A stretch of 28,689 nucleotides of DNA from Bacteroidales bacterium UBA5833 (GCA_002433025.1 DJGZ01000091.1:1-28689); one strand, 5' to 3'. Counted from the stretch's first letter, positions 17,053-24,562 are shown. A program made the numbers and translations. Notes: a model not told the origin generated them from the letters alone.

Positions 17053-17094
17053 AAGTAAAAAGTCTAAAGTAAAAAGTTCATAGCTCAAAGGGAA
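17053..17094. repeat. Degenerate heptamer array at the mnmA start
   Basis: Six consecutive 7-base units read AAGTAAA, AAGTCTA, AAGTAAA, AAGTTCA, TAGCTCA and AAGGGAA. The array begins three bases upstream of the mnmA start codon on the minus strand, so it forms the end of the mRNA leader. Confidence 0.6.
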
Positions 17095-17186
17095 AAATCA
17101 TTGCCTGATGCAACCGGGCAGAAAAACCGTAGAAACCGTTAACTGCAGTCAGGTTTGCCTTTTAATGCAGGCAACAGAAATTGATG

Positions 17187-17194
17187 CAAAATTA
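17187..17194 (-). promoter_or_regulatory. Possible -7 element for mnmA
   Basis: The minus strand reads TAATTTTG, an exact TAnnTTTG match, about 137 bases before the mnmA start. No good -33 TTTG lies 18-21 bases upstream, so the call is weak. Confidence 0.3.
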
Positions 17195-17572
17195 GGATAT
17201 TATTCTAAGAATTAGGGGAAATGGATAATCCGGTATATGAATGTCGAACAATGAATTGAAGAAATAATGCAATTCAGGAGTAATTTCAGTACCAACTATA
17301 TAGAATGTTTCTAAATTGTAGGATATTTATCATTCACTACCAAAAGTGGTTGAATCTGAGTTAAGGATGTATTACTTTTGGATTCAACTTCAATACAATC
17401 GTGTTGAATTTTATGCTTTTTAGGATTACCCTGAATAATCGTAAGTTTAAAATAGGATTTTGACAACAGGTCAGGTGGATTTAGCAGCGATATACTTGTC
17501 ATTAATCTCTGTAAATAGAATTAGTTGACCCAAATAATTACAATTTTCAATAATCTATTAAAAATTAATGCC

Positions 17573-18012
17573 ATGAAAATCAATCAATTACCCCCCCCCC
17601 GCACACTCAGGGTGCTTTAAAGGGTACACCTATTCATGCACCCGTACCCACAACAACCAATTCGGCAGGCCAGCCACCTGATCGTGCTTGGAATTTCGGA
17701 AGAATTAAACCCTTCGCGTTAAGCATTTTGTTGATATTTATGGTGTTTGGAGAAGTAAAAGCCCAATTGCAGACATACCTTAGTAGTGCAACACCTGCCA
17801 CAACATTTCAATCAATTGAAGATAAAATGTTACCGTATCTTGACAGTCTTAAGTTTGTTACCGATGTTCAGGGAAGGTTGGTTGTTTCTTTTGCATTATC
17901 AGGCAGTCAGGGACAACAGGTTTGGGATACCCGCCAGGTTGAAAGGGGTGTTTATGTTTATACCCTCAAAGCCGGCGCCGTGAGCAAACAGGGTAAACTT
18001 GTTATTCAATAA
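17573..18012 (+). pseudogene. Short T9SS protein gene split by a C10 tract (possibly phase-variable)
   Basis: An ATG at 17573 opens MKINQLPPPRTLRVL and then stops at TAA. The switch comes at a run of ten C residues at 17591-17600. With eight or eleven C the frame would continue without a stop into the frame that runs to 18012. The joined product would be about 146 residues: a proline-rich start, a signal-like helix (KPFALSILLIFMVFGEVKAQ), a short middle and a T9SS sorting domain ending GVYVYTLKAGAVSKQGKLVIQ. The downstream part alone could start only at a TTG near 17728. Either the gene is switched off in this sequence, the tract length is a sequencing or assembly error, or it is a pseudogene. 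The missing central domain also suggests a deletion remnant. Confidence 0.6.
17591..17600 (+). repeat. C10 homopolymer tract
   Basis: Ten consecutive C residues lie six codons into an open frame. Their length decides whether that frame joins the T9SS sorting domain downstream. Tracts of this size are prone to slippage. Confidence 0.85.
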
Positions 18013-18025
18013 AGTGTATTCATCC

Positions 18026-18146
18026 GAGGCTGTCTCAAAAGTCAGTAATTGTCTATATTTCGACTTCGCTCAATATGACAATCAATTGATTATCAAAAGT
18101 CAGGCTGAGCGGAGTTGAAGCCTGTATTAACTTTTTAGACAGCCTC
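18026..18146. mobile_element. MITE-like element with 17-bp terminal inverted repeats
   Basis: GAGGCTGTCTCAAAAGT at 18026-18042 is matched by its inverse with one mismatch at 18130-18146, bounding 121 bases without coding capacity. Inside is a second inverted pair: CGACTTCGCTCAATATGAC, and GTCAGGCTGAGCGGAGTTG in the opposite sense. GAGGCTGTCTC ends are familiar to me from insertion sequences of Bacteroidota, so this is probably a non-autonomous derivative. No clear target duplication is visible. It could also end transcription from the short T9SS gene 13 bases upstream. Confidence 0.65.
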
Positions 18147-18161
18147 TTTACTTGCATCATT

Positions 18162-20042
18162 ATGAGGATTTACGTTTTACATATATTGTTTCTTCTTCTA
18201 TCGGGCAGTTGGGGCTATGCCCAGAACAATAAAATAGTGTGGCAACAATGCCTTGGAGATGAGAAGGATGCCTATTATTATTCCGCTACCCGAATCCGGG
18301 ATGGTTATTTTCTCACCTTGGGAATAAATTCAGGAGGTGAAGCGAGCAATTACCACGGCAGCGCAGATATCTGGGTATTGCGCACCGATACGCTGCACAA
18401 TGTGCTTTGGGAAAAATGCTATGGTGGATCAGATACGGATAATCCCCGCAAGATTGTGCCCATTACCGATTCTACCTTCTATATATTCGGTTCAGCCTGG
18501 TCGCTCGACGGGGATGTTCAATCGGGCACCAACGGGTTTAACGATGTGTGGGTGATAAAAATTAACGGGCAGGGCGATATACTGTGGGAGCAAACGTATG
18601 GTTCGCCCTATTACGACATCATGAATGATCTAATTGTTACCCCCGATGGCGGTTTTGTGTTTGTTGACCGTATTGACAACCCGGGCGGTGACATTACCCA
18701 GTTTTATGGTGCTTACGATGTGTGGATGTGCAAGTGCGATGCCAACGGCAACATAGAATGGCAAAAAACCCTGGGCAGCGAAGGCCTCGATAACGGGGTG
18801 TCGCTGATTATTAACCGGCGCGGCAACATCATGATGGTGGGCCAGGTGCAGTATCACGGGGGCATGGTTACCTGCTACCCCCAGGGGGCTATTGGCAATG
18901 TATGGCTGGTAGAGCTCGATATGCAGGGCAATATCCTGTGGCAGAAAAGTTATGGCGGAAGCGATTATGAAGCTGGAATTAATGTAATAGAGGTTGATTC
19001 AGGCTATATATTTACCGCAGTTTCATATTCAAACGATGGTGATGTAAGCGGACATCATCAGCCTTATGGTCTTGATGGGAAAACAGATATCTGGGTGGTG
19101 AAAATTGATACCCTGGGTAGCATTGTCTGGCAACGATGCCTCGGAGGAACTGATTATGAATCTCCCTATGCCCTTTTTACAAATACTTCTGAAGAAATCC
19201 TGGTTTTTGGCGATACATTTTCAAACGATGGTGATGTTGCAGGCAATCATTCATATCCAGGCAGATTGGATATATGGCTTGCCAGGCTTGATTCCAGCGG
19301 TACATTAATAAGTCAGCAGTGTTTTGGTGGGTTAGGTGATGAGCGAATGAACAACCATTCTGTGTCGAAAATTAACGATTACCGGTATATTATTGCCAGT
19401 GAAGCAAAGGCGCCCAACAACAACGATATACAATGCACCTTCCATGGGGGTGATTTTCCGGAAGATGCCTGGTTTTTCGAGATCAAGGACTGCATTTATT
19501 ATGCCCCGGCCATTCCTTTGCAGCCCGAAGGGCCTGTATGGGTTTATACCTCTTTAACTTCACAAAGTGACTACACCCTGCCACCGGCAGCGAATTCAAA
19601 CGGGTATGTATGGGAGCTTTCGCCAGCGACTGCCGGTACACTATACTCCGATAGCACTACGGCTATTGTTACCTGGAGCAACACCTTTAAGGGCACAGCC
19701 GCAATCAGGGCCTTTAACTTCAATGATTGCGGCAGCAGCGCCTGGAGCGATACATTGTATGTGCATGTTGATACTACACTTTCAATTCACGAACCCTCAG
19801 CAATTGCATTAAAAGTTTATCCCAATCCCGCCGGTAATTTTGTTGTTTTTGAAATGCAAAACGCAAATATACAAAGTTCAATTATCATCACCGATCTCAC
19901 CGGCCGGCCGGTTGCCACGTTGTCGGTAGCCGGCCAAAAAACGGTGTGGCAAACCGAAGGAGTAAAGCCTGGGGTATATCTGTACCGGCTGCAAACCAAG
20001 GAAGGGAGTGTAAGCGGTAAATTGATGATTTCACCCTGGTAG
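18162..20042 (+). CDS. Secreted repeat protein with T9SS sorting domain
   Basis: A 626-residue protein. Residues 1-20 are a signal peptide (LLLSGSWGYAQ). From about 24 to 440 a unit of 55-65 residues repeats about seven times. Each contains a strand like ILWQKSYGGSDYEAG, a stretch like YIFTAVSYSNDGDVSG and an ending like DIWVVKIDTLGSIVWQ. This layout is typical of secreted T9SS beta-propeller-like proteins. An Ig-like segment follows at about 455-540 (GYVWELSPATAGTLY). The C-terminus is a type A sorting domain (KVYPNPAGNFVVFEM, GVKPGVYLYRLQTKEG). Its 3' end is about 90 percent identical in DNA to that of the next gene. It starts 15 bases after the MITE-like element. The ligand is unknown; it is likely surface-exposed. 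Confidence 0.82.
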   Translation: MRIYVLHILFLLLSGSWGYAQNNKIVWQQCLGDEKDAYYYSATRIRDGYFLTLGINSGGEASNYHGSADIWVLRTDTLHNVLWEKCYGGSDTDNPRKIVPITDSTFYIFGSAWSLDGDVQSGTNGFNDVWVIKINGQGDILWEQTYGSPYYDIMNDLIVTPDGGFVFVDRIDNPGGDITQFYGAYDVWMCKCDANGNIEWQKTLGSEGLDNGVSLIINRRGNIMMVGQVQYHGGMVTCYPQGAIGNVWLVELDMQGNILWQKSYGGSDYEAGINVIEVDSGYIFTAVSYSNDGDVSGHHQPYGLDGKTDIWVVKIDTLGSIVWQRCLGGTDYESPYALFTNTSEEILVFGDTFSNDGDVAGNHSYPGRLDIWLARLDSSGTLISQQCFGGLGDERMNNHSVSKINDYRYIIASEAKAPNNNDIQCTFHGGDFPEDAWFFEIKDCIYYAPAIPLQPEGPVWVYTSLTSQSDYTLPPAANSNGYVWELSPATAGTLYSDSTTAIVTWSNTFKGTAAIRAFNFNDCGSSAWSDTLYVHVDTTLSIHEPSAIALKVYPNPAGNFVVFEMQNANIQSSIIITDLTGRPVATLSVAGQKTVWQTEGVKPGVYLYRLQTKEGSVSGKLMISPW

Positions 20043-20045
20043 GGC

Positions 20046-20087
20046 AGGTAAAAAGCTCAAAGCACAAAGTTATAAGTCTCAAGTGAC
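20046..20087. repeat. Degenerate heptamer array after the 18162 gene
   Basis: Units AGGTAAA, AAGCTCA, AAGCACA, AAGTTAT, AAGTCTC and AAGTGAC follow one another directly, starting three bases after the stop codon. They are the same kind of unit as at the mnmA start. Confidence 0.55.
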
Positions 20088-20196
20088 ATCAGTTTGTGTG
20101 GAAGGCCTACTGCCTGACAAAAATGCCATACCCGGGCAGTGGGCTAAAGAACACAATTCGTTAAAAGTTCATTATTCACGTTAAACACGCAAAACC

Positions 20197-21195
20197 ATGA
20201 ATACAACGCAAAAAGAAATAAGCATCATTATTATGGTGTTCATGCTGATGGCCACGGCTTATGTAAACGCCCAAACCTATATGCCGCTACCTGACTCAAA
20301 TGCAACATGGATTATCCAATCCGGAAATAGTGAGGTGCAGGATTGTAAAAAAATCTTTATTCCTGATATTGAACGTGATACAATGATTAATGGACTTGCC
20401 TATGTTAAATTAATGGTCATGGGTGCAGTTTTTCATGGGTCCTGGACGCCACCTCCCGCTCCTTCTCATTATTATGGACCTGGTTATTATGGTGCATACC
20501 GCAGCGATGATTCAGGCCGTTCATATATAAAATTTCCTGATGACAGCTGGGAATTGGGGGATGAAGAAATTCTGTTGATGGACCTTACTGTTGAGGTAGG
20601 GGATACAATAAAGCAACTACCAACTTCTGAATTTGGTTATGATTATATTAATTCTGACTTTTTGGTAGATTCAATTGATTATGTATTAAATGGTCCTTAT
20701 ACCCGAAAAAGAATTATGCTGAAGGATTTGAATCCGCAGTGGGGAATGGAATGTGATTTTCACTGGGTTGAAGGACTTGGGAATGTATCTTCGGGTTTTC
20801 AAAATGTAGTTGGATGTGGTTTAGATAATGTTACGTTAAATTGCATAAGCATTAATGATAGTATTTTTTTGGATGGTAGTTATATATGGGCAGATCCTGT
20901 TCCCGGCAATTGTTATTATCCTTATACAAATGCAATAAACCAGGAAGAAATCAGATTGCCGTTATTGGTATATCCTTCACCAGCCAGTGACTATGTTATT
21001 TTTGAGATAAATACGAAAGGGGAAAATGGCATCGTAACCATTGCCGATATCACCGGCCGCCCGGTTACCTCGTTTCCGCTTAACGGAGAAAAAACTTTAT
21101 GGCAAACAATCGGGGTAAAGCCGGGGGTCTATCTGTACCGGCTGCAAACCAAGGAGGGGAGTGCAAGCGGGAAATTGTTGATTGCCCCGTTGTAA
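20197..21195 (+). CDS. Secreted protein of unknown function with T9SS sorting domain
   Basis: A 332-residue protein. The N-terminus has a signal sequence with cleavage expected after VNAQ (residue 26). The middle 220 residues match no family I know; they contain aromatic and acidic patches (PPPAPSHYYGPGYYGAYRSD, DDSWELGDEEILLMDLTVEV) and scattered cysteines (QDCKKIF, GMECDFHW, VVGCGLDN, LNCIS). The final 75 residues are a T9SS type A sorting domain (YPSPASDYVIFEI, GVKPGVYLYRLQTKEG). The overall pattern, with a globular N-terminal part reporting on 'WVEGLGNVSSGF', is shared by many Bacteroidota surface proteins. It follows the 626-residue T9SS gene by 154 bases, and their tails are nearly identical, so one was recently copied or converted from the other. 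Confidence 0.8.
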   Translation: MNTTQKEISIIIMVFMLMATAYVNAQTYMPLPDSNATWIIQSGNSEVQDCKKIFIPDIERDTMINGLAYVKLMVMGAVFHGSWTPPPAPSHYYGPGYYGAYRSDDSGRSYIKFPDDSWELGDEEILLMDLTVEVGDTIKQLPTSEFGYDYINSDFLVDSIDYVLNGPYTRKRIMLKDLNPQWGMECDFHWVEGLGNVSSGFQNVVGCGLDNVTLNCISINDSIFLDGSYIWADPVPGNCYYPYTNAINQEEIRLPLLVYPSPASDYVIFEINTKGENGIVTIADITGRPVTSFPLNGEKTLWQTIGVKPGVYLYRLQTKEGSASGKLLIAPL

Positions 21196-21331
21196 TTTGT
21201 AGAGTCACCCTGCCTCGGCAAGCTCAAAGCAGAAAGATCAGGCCCAAAGGACAGAGGCTTGAACCGGAGCCATGACTCAACAGGGGACTTATGTCGTTCA
21301 CATGCATCAGAAAATAAGATGCGTGCGAACA

Positions 21332-21370
21332 TGAGTCGACTCCGCCGGATACGAGGGCGGCTATGGGCAT
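21332..21370 (-). pseudogene. Thirteen-codon copy of the mnmA 5' end
   Basis: On the minus strand this reads MPIAALVSGGVDS, the start codon and PP-loop of MnmA. It differs from the intact gene's first 36 bases at only two positions, then diverges after the thirteenth codon. It therefore cannot encode a thiolase. It sits on the far side of the T9SS block from the intact mnmA start at 17050, in the same orientation. A heptamer array follows both copies. Confidence 0.75.
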
Positions 21371-21495
21371 GTAGTGATTTCGGATTTCGGATTGCCTGAT
21401 TTCTCAGCGTTTGCAAAATTACATTAATAAAATGACAGCCTCTGCTGTTTGCAGATGCTATCTGCGGATCCGAAAACCCGGAGTCAATAAAAAAA

Positions 21496-21530
21496 GACCT
21501 GATCAACTAAAATAGAAAACTTGTCAGTTC
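21496..21530. repeat. Degenerate hairpin related to the 21603 hairpin
   Basis: GACCTGATCAACT and AACTTGTCAGTTC, separated by nine bases, are a weaker version of the perfect hairpin about 107 bases downstream, with eight of thirteen pairs kept. Confidence 0.4.
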
Positions 21531-21602
21531 ACCTCAATGGATATTGGTCACGATAGCTGACGGGAAAAAATAGAAGGTCCGAAAAATCAAATTAAAAAAG
21601 AA

Positions 21603-21635
21603 GACCTAACAAGTTAAAAGAAAACTTGTTAGGTC
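21603..21635. terminator. Perfect 13-bp hairpin, possible terminator
   Basis: GACCTAACAAGTT pairs perfectly with AACTTGTTAGGTC across a 7-base A-rich loop. On the minus strand the left arm is followed by TCTTCTTTTTTAATTTG, a T-rich tail that could end tdh transcription. It may equally be a dispersed palindromic repeat. Confidence 0.5.
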
Positions 21636-21672
21636 ACCTTAGTAGAAATTAGGTCTGAAAGCAATTGGGATC

Positions 21673-21749
21673 GGAAGTCAGAAGTAAAAGATCAGAAGTT
21701 GAAATTATCAATCCGAAATCCGCAATCTAAAATCCGAAATCCGAAATCT
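21673..21749. repeat. Eleven-unit heptamer array at the tdh stop
   Basis: Consecutive units read GGAAGTC, AGAAGTA, AAAGATC, AGAAGTT, GAAATTA, TCAATCC, GAAATCC, GCAATCT, AAAATCC, GAAATCC and GAAATCT. The seven-base phase is kept throughout, although the units drift from AAGTNNA-like to GAAATCC-like. The array runs into the first base of the tdh stop codon. Confidence 0.65.
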
Positions 21750-22711
21750 TAGATCAGTCCTTTTGCATGTTTTTCGCCGATCACCTTCAGCATATCTTCG
21801 GTCATGGCGCGGAGGTTCCATTTCGGGTTCCAGCCCCACTCATGGCGGGCGGCACTGTCGTCCATGCTGTTGGGCCACGAATTGGCGATGGCTTGTTTCA
21901 TGGGATCAACATTGTAGGTCATTTCGAAATCAGGAATATGCTTTTTAATTTCTGCGGCAATAATCTCCGGATCGAAACTCATGGCGGTCACGTTGAAAGA
22001 GTTCCTGTGCCTCAGCTTTGAAGGATCAGCTTCCATCAGGTCAATAGCGGCTTCGATGGCATCGGGCATGTACATCATATCGAGGAAGGTGCCGGCGCCC
22101 AGCGGACAGGTGAACTTTTTATGTTTGATGGCCTCATAATAAATTTCAACGGCGTAATCGGTGGTACCGCCACCGGGCAGGGTAACGTTTGAAATAATGC
22201 CCGGGTAACGGACCGAACGGGTGTCCACACCAAAACGTTTGAAATAGTAATCGCTCAGCAGCTCACCGGCAACCTTTGAAACGCCGTACATGGTCTGCGG
22301 ACGCATGATCGTATCCTGGGGGGTGTTGTCGAGGGGGGTGCCACCGCCGAAAGCGCCGATGGAGCTGGGGGTTGAAACGGCGCAGCCATATTCGCGGGCT
22401 ACCTCAAGGCAGTTCATCAGTCCGCCGATGCCGATATTCCAGGCAACCTGGGGTTTGCTTTCACCCACTGCCGAGAGAATGGCTGCCAGGTTGTAAATGG
22501 TATCAATCTTGTATTTTTTTACCACGTCAGCAATCTGTTGGGCATTGGTGGCGTCAACCACCTCAGCGGGACCCGATTCCAGCAGTTCGCCGGTGGGTAA
22601 GGTTGAGCGGTATCCGGCAACTACATTGCCGTTGCCATATCTTTTGCGAAGTTCAAGGGTGAGTTCTGATCCGATCTGGCCCACCGAGCCAATTACCAAA
22701 ATGTTTTTCAT
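21749..22711 (-). CDS. tdh: L-threonine 3-dehydrogenase, short-chain dehydrogenase type
   Basis: Oxidises L-threonine to 2-amino-3-ketobutyrate with NAD+ in the cytoplasm. The 320-residue protein is an extended short-chain dehydrogenase/epimerase-fold enzyme: NAD-binding GSVGQIG at 8-14, the catalytic YGVSK (Tyr142, Lys146) and an upstream serine in STPSSIGAFG. The motifs PGIISNVTLPGGGTTDYAVE and NSFNVTAMSFDPE are typical of the SDR-type threonine dehydrogenases, not of the zinc-dependent MDR type. The unstable product is cleaved by Kbl, encoded in this window at 24883 on the other strand, supporting the substrate. A candidate promoter (TTTG and TACATTTG) and a perfect 18-bp palindrome lie just upstream. 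Confidence 0.92.
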   Translation of the reverse strand: MKNILVIGSVGQIGSELTLELRKRYGNGNVVAGYRSTLPTGELLESGPAEVVDATNAQQIADVVKKYKIDTIYNLAAILSAVGESKPQVAWNIGIGGLMNCLEVAREYGCAVSTPSSIGAFGGGTPLDNTPQDTIMRPQTMYGVSKVAGELLSDYYFKRFGVDTRSVRYPGIISNVTLPGGGTTDYAVEIYYEAIKHKKFTCPLGAGTFLDMMYMPDAIEAAIDLMEADPSKLRHRNSFNVTAMSFDPEIIAAEIKKHIPDFEMTYNVDPMKQAIANSWPNSMDDSAARHEWGWNPKWNLRAMTEDMLKVIGEKHAKGLI

Positions 22712-22733
22712 GGGTTTACGTAGGTTTATTTGT

Positions 22734-22751
22734 TTGTTAACCGGTTAACAA
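22734..22751. promoter_or_regulatory. Perfect 18-bp palindrome, probable tdh operator
   Basis: TTGTTAACC is followed directly by its reverse complement GGTTAACAA. The palindrome lies between the predicted transcription start near 22755 and the tdh start codon at 22711. This is where a repressor would block initiation or early elongation. It is not repeated upstream of kbl. Confidence 0.6.
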
Positions 22752-22760
22752 TGAGTGCGG

Positions 22761-22790
22761 CAAATGTACAATAATTTGAATTATCGCAAA
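22761..22790 (-). promoter_or_regulatory. Candidate tdh promoter
   Basis: The minus strand has TTTG (22790-22787), an 18-base spacer and TACATTTG (22768-22761). Both Bacteroidota promoter elements match exactly. The leader would be about 45 bases. Confidence 0.6.
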
Positions 22791-23322
22791 ATATTTAGAA
22801 GGTTGGGGCCATTTCATTTCAATAATTTCACAACCAGTTTGTTGTTTGAAACCTGTTAGTTCCGGGGACTTTCACTTTAAGGTATTTAACTCTGAAGACA
22901 AAAACGGATGCCTGTTTCAAGCCTTTCGGGAGAAATGGACCTATCCGGAAATTACCTGGTAATATTTGGTTTTTAAACATTGTTGTCAGGGAATATAATT
23001 ATAATTGGACCGGAATGCTTTATAGGTGTTGGTTTCAGAAGATTATAACAGCGTACAACTTACTTTTAATTATTTAGCTACTAAGCGTTGCACTGAGCCT
23101 GCCGAAGTGGCACAAAGGCACCAGGTTGCACAAAACCTGTTTTGCTCATTTAGTGATAGTTAGTGTCTACGGGTCTTTGTGGCAAATTCTTTCTTTTTTA
23201 TCCGGATAATGATGATTCTTAAATTCATCCGGAATTTTTCCCAAGGATAACAATTACTAAAAATTATGGGTAGCAGCCAAAAACAATGAATTTTATGGGG
23301 TAAATCCGGGTTGTGCAAAATA

Positions 23323-23427
23323 TTGACCGACCTGTCAATTGATAACAATATTTGACAAAAAGGTTAACAGATTGAAATACATTGACAGCAAGTTGTTGAT
23401 TTTGTCAAAAAATGTGTATATTTGACA
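23323..23427. promoter_or_regulatory. Array of TTGACA/TGTCAA half-sites upstream of the Fic gene
   Basis: Six half-sites occur in 105 bases: TTGACC 23323-23328, TGTCAA 23333-23338, TTGACA 23352-23357, TTGACA 23382-23387, TGTCAA 23403-23408 and TTGACA 23422-23427. The 15-base word ATATTTGACAAAAAG is exactly repeated at 23348-23362 and 23418-23432. The last two half-sites form an inverted pair over the promoter. This is a probable operator, perhaps for the winged-helix domain of the Fic protein itself. Confidence 0.6.
23396..23424 (+). promoter_or_regulatory. Candidate promoter of the Fic gene
   Basis: TTG at 23396-23398, an 18-base spacer and TATATTTG at 23417-23424 fit the Bacteroidota promoter. 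Transcription would begin near 23431, leaving a very short leader of about 10 bases. The elements overlap the half-site array. Confidence 0.5.
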
Positions 23428-23440
23428 AAAAGAAGCATAA

Positions 23441-24562
23441 ATGTCAGATCAAATTAAACCATACGATAGAAACAAGCCCTATAACAGCTTACCTCTTCTC
23501 CCGCCAGATGATGACAAGGTTGAAACCAAAGAAGTTTATAAGGCCTTAAACAATGCAAATAAAGCCCTTGCTGAGCTGAAAGGAATTGCAAAAAAACTGC
23601 CGAATCAATCAATGCTTGTGAATACGATTGCGCTCAGAGAGGCAAAAGCCAGTACAGAGATTGAAAACATATTTACAACTGACGATGAACTTTATAAAGC
23701 GCTCACAATTAGTGAATACGGGTTAAAGGGTAATGCTAAGGAAGTTCTGAGATACAGGCAGGCGCTTTGGAAAGGATATAACGATATTGTAAACAATCAG
23801 GCATTAACCAGTGAAACCCTGATTGATATTTACCAGGAAATCAAGCAGGTTAAAGATGGTATAAGGCCACCGCAAACCGAAACCGTTATAATTAAACGAG
23901 GAAGCGGGCAGTTGTCGGGCGAAGTGGTATATACCCCGCCAAGAGGAGCTCAGGTTATACAGCAGAAATTAAATAACCTGATTGAATACATCAACGATGA
24001 CCTGAAATATAACTATGATCCACTACTGAAAATCGCAATTTCACATTATCAATTTGAAGCCATACACCCATTTAGAGACGGGAACGGAAGAGCAGGAAGA
24101 ATTCTGATTATTCTGCTAATGATTCAAAAGCATCTGTTGGAAGTTCCAATCCTTTACTTAAGCGCATACATTATTAAAGAAAAAGACGAATACTACGAAC
24201 TTTTAAAAAATGTAACCACCCTTCGAAGATGGGATTCATGGATAATTTATATTCTCAGGGCCATTGAAGAAACATCAAAATATACAATCAGCAGGATCGG
24301 AGAAATTGACAGGTTGTATTCAAGAACAATTGAATTAGTTAATGAAAGGTACCCATCAATAAGAAAAGAGTTCATTGAAAAACTTTTTGAGCAACCTTAC
24401 ATAAGTCCGAAGAAATTGATAGATAAGAATGTTAAAAGTCTTAATACAGTTAAGAAATACCTTAAACAACTTGAAGAAACGGGAATTTTAGTTCCTGAAA
24501 AGATTGGAAAGGAGATCGTTTACCTGAATATTGACCTGTACAACATTTTAGCTGAATCATAA
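23441..24562 (+). CDS. Fic family AMP-transferase with inhibitory helix and winged-helix domain
   Basis: Fic enzymes transfer AMP (or a related group) from a nucleotide to hydroxyl side chains of target proteins. The 373-residue protein has the full active motif HPFRDGNGRAGR at 209-220, with catalytic His209. The N-terminal segment carries the inhibitory motif STEIEN at 71-76 ([S/T]xxxE[G/N]), so it belongs to the class that holds itself inactive through an N-terminal helix. Residues about 310-373 form a winged-helix DNA-binding domain (YISPKKLIDKNVKSLNTVKK, then a wing at KIGKEIVYL). Length and layout resemble the Shewanella SoFic type. No separate antitoxin gene is adjacent, as expected when inhibition is built in. 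The upstream half-site array suggests autoregulation. The target is unknown. Confidence 0.92.
   Translation: MSDQIKPYDRNKPYNSLPLLPPDDDKVETKEVYKALNNANKALAELKGIAKKLPNQSMLVNTIALREAKASTEIENIFTTDDELYKALTISEYGLKGNAKEVLRYRQALWKGYNDIVNNQALTSETLIDIYQEIKQVKDGIRPPQTETVIIKRGSGQLSGEVVYTPPRGAQVIQQKLNNLIEYINDDLKYNYDPLLKIAISHYQFEAIHPFRDGNGRAGRILIILLMIQKHLLEVPILYLSAYIIKEKDEYYELLKNVTTLRRWDSWIIYILRAIEETSKYTISRIGEIDRLYSRTIELVNERYPSIRKEFIEKLFEQPYISPKKLIDKNVKSLNTVKKYLKQLEETGILVPEKIGKEIVYLNIDLYNILAES

Larger units (their letters stand above)
17051..17572. other. Intergenic region upstream of mnmA
   Basis: Apart from the heptamer array at 17053-17094 and a possible mnmA -7 box, this AT-rich gap holds little. A 63-codon open frame on the minus strand (17311-17502) has no recognisable domain, ribosome-binding site or neighbour support, and I do not call it. 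Confidence 0.45.
21196..21748. other. Repeat-rich gap between the T9SS block and tdh
   Basis: No credible gene is seen. The gap holds heptamer-like units at 21220-21261, a copy of the mnmA start at 21332-21370, GGATTTC repeats at 21376-21393, two related hairpins at 21496-21530 and 21603-21635, and a long heptamer array at 21673-21749. A minus-strand open frame across it is explained by these repeats. Confidence 0.6.
22712..23440. other. Divergent intergenic region between tdh and the Fic gene
   Basis: Holds the tdh palindrome and promoter at 22734-22790, then about 300 bases without visible structure. A short dispersed-repeat remnant lies near 23091-23109 (CACTGAGCCTGCCGAAGTG), and the half-site array and promoter of the Fic gene at 23323-23427. 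I see no gene. Confidence 0.55.

Noticed and set aside
17311..17502. 63-codon minus-strand frame
   Set aside because: No recognisable domain, ribosome-binding site or conserved neighbour; AT-rich intergenic composition.
21129..21506. 125-codon open frame on the minus strand
   Set aside because: It overlaps the 3' end of a T9SS gene antisense and runs through the mnmA copy and repeats in the wrong frame; no domain is visible.
23160..23348. 62-codon minus-strand frame beginning at 23348
   Set aside because: Its end (KEFATKTRRH) is the translation of a common dispersed repeat, and the frame starts inside the operator array; no coding character.
23441..24562. Fic gene as half of a toxin-antitoxin pair
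   Set aside because: The inhibitory motif STEIEN is inside the same protein and no small antitoxin gene lies beside it.
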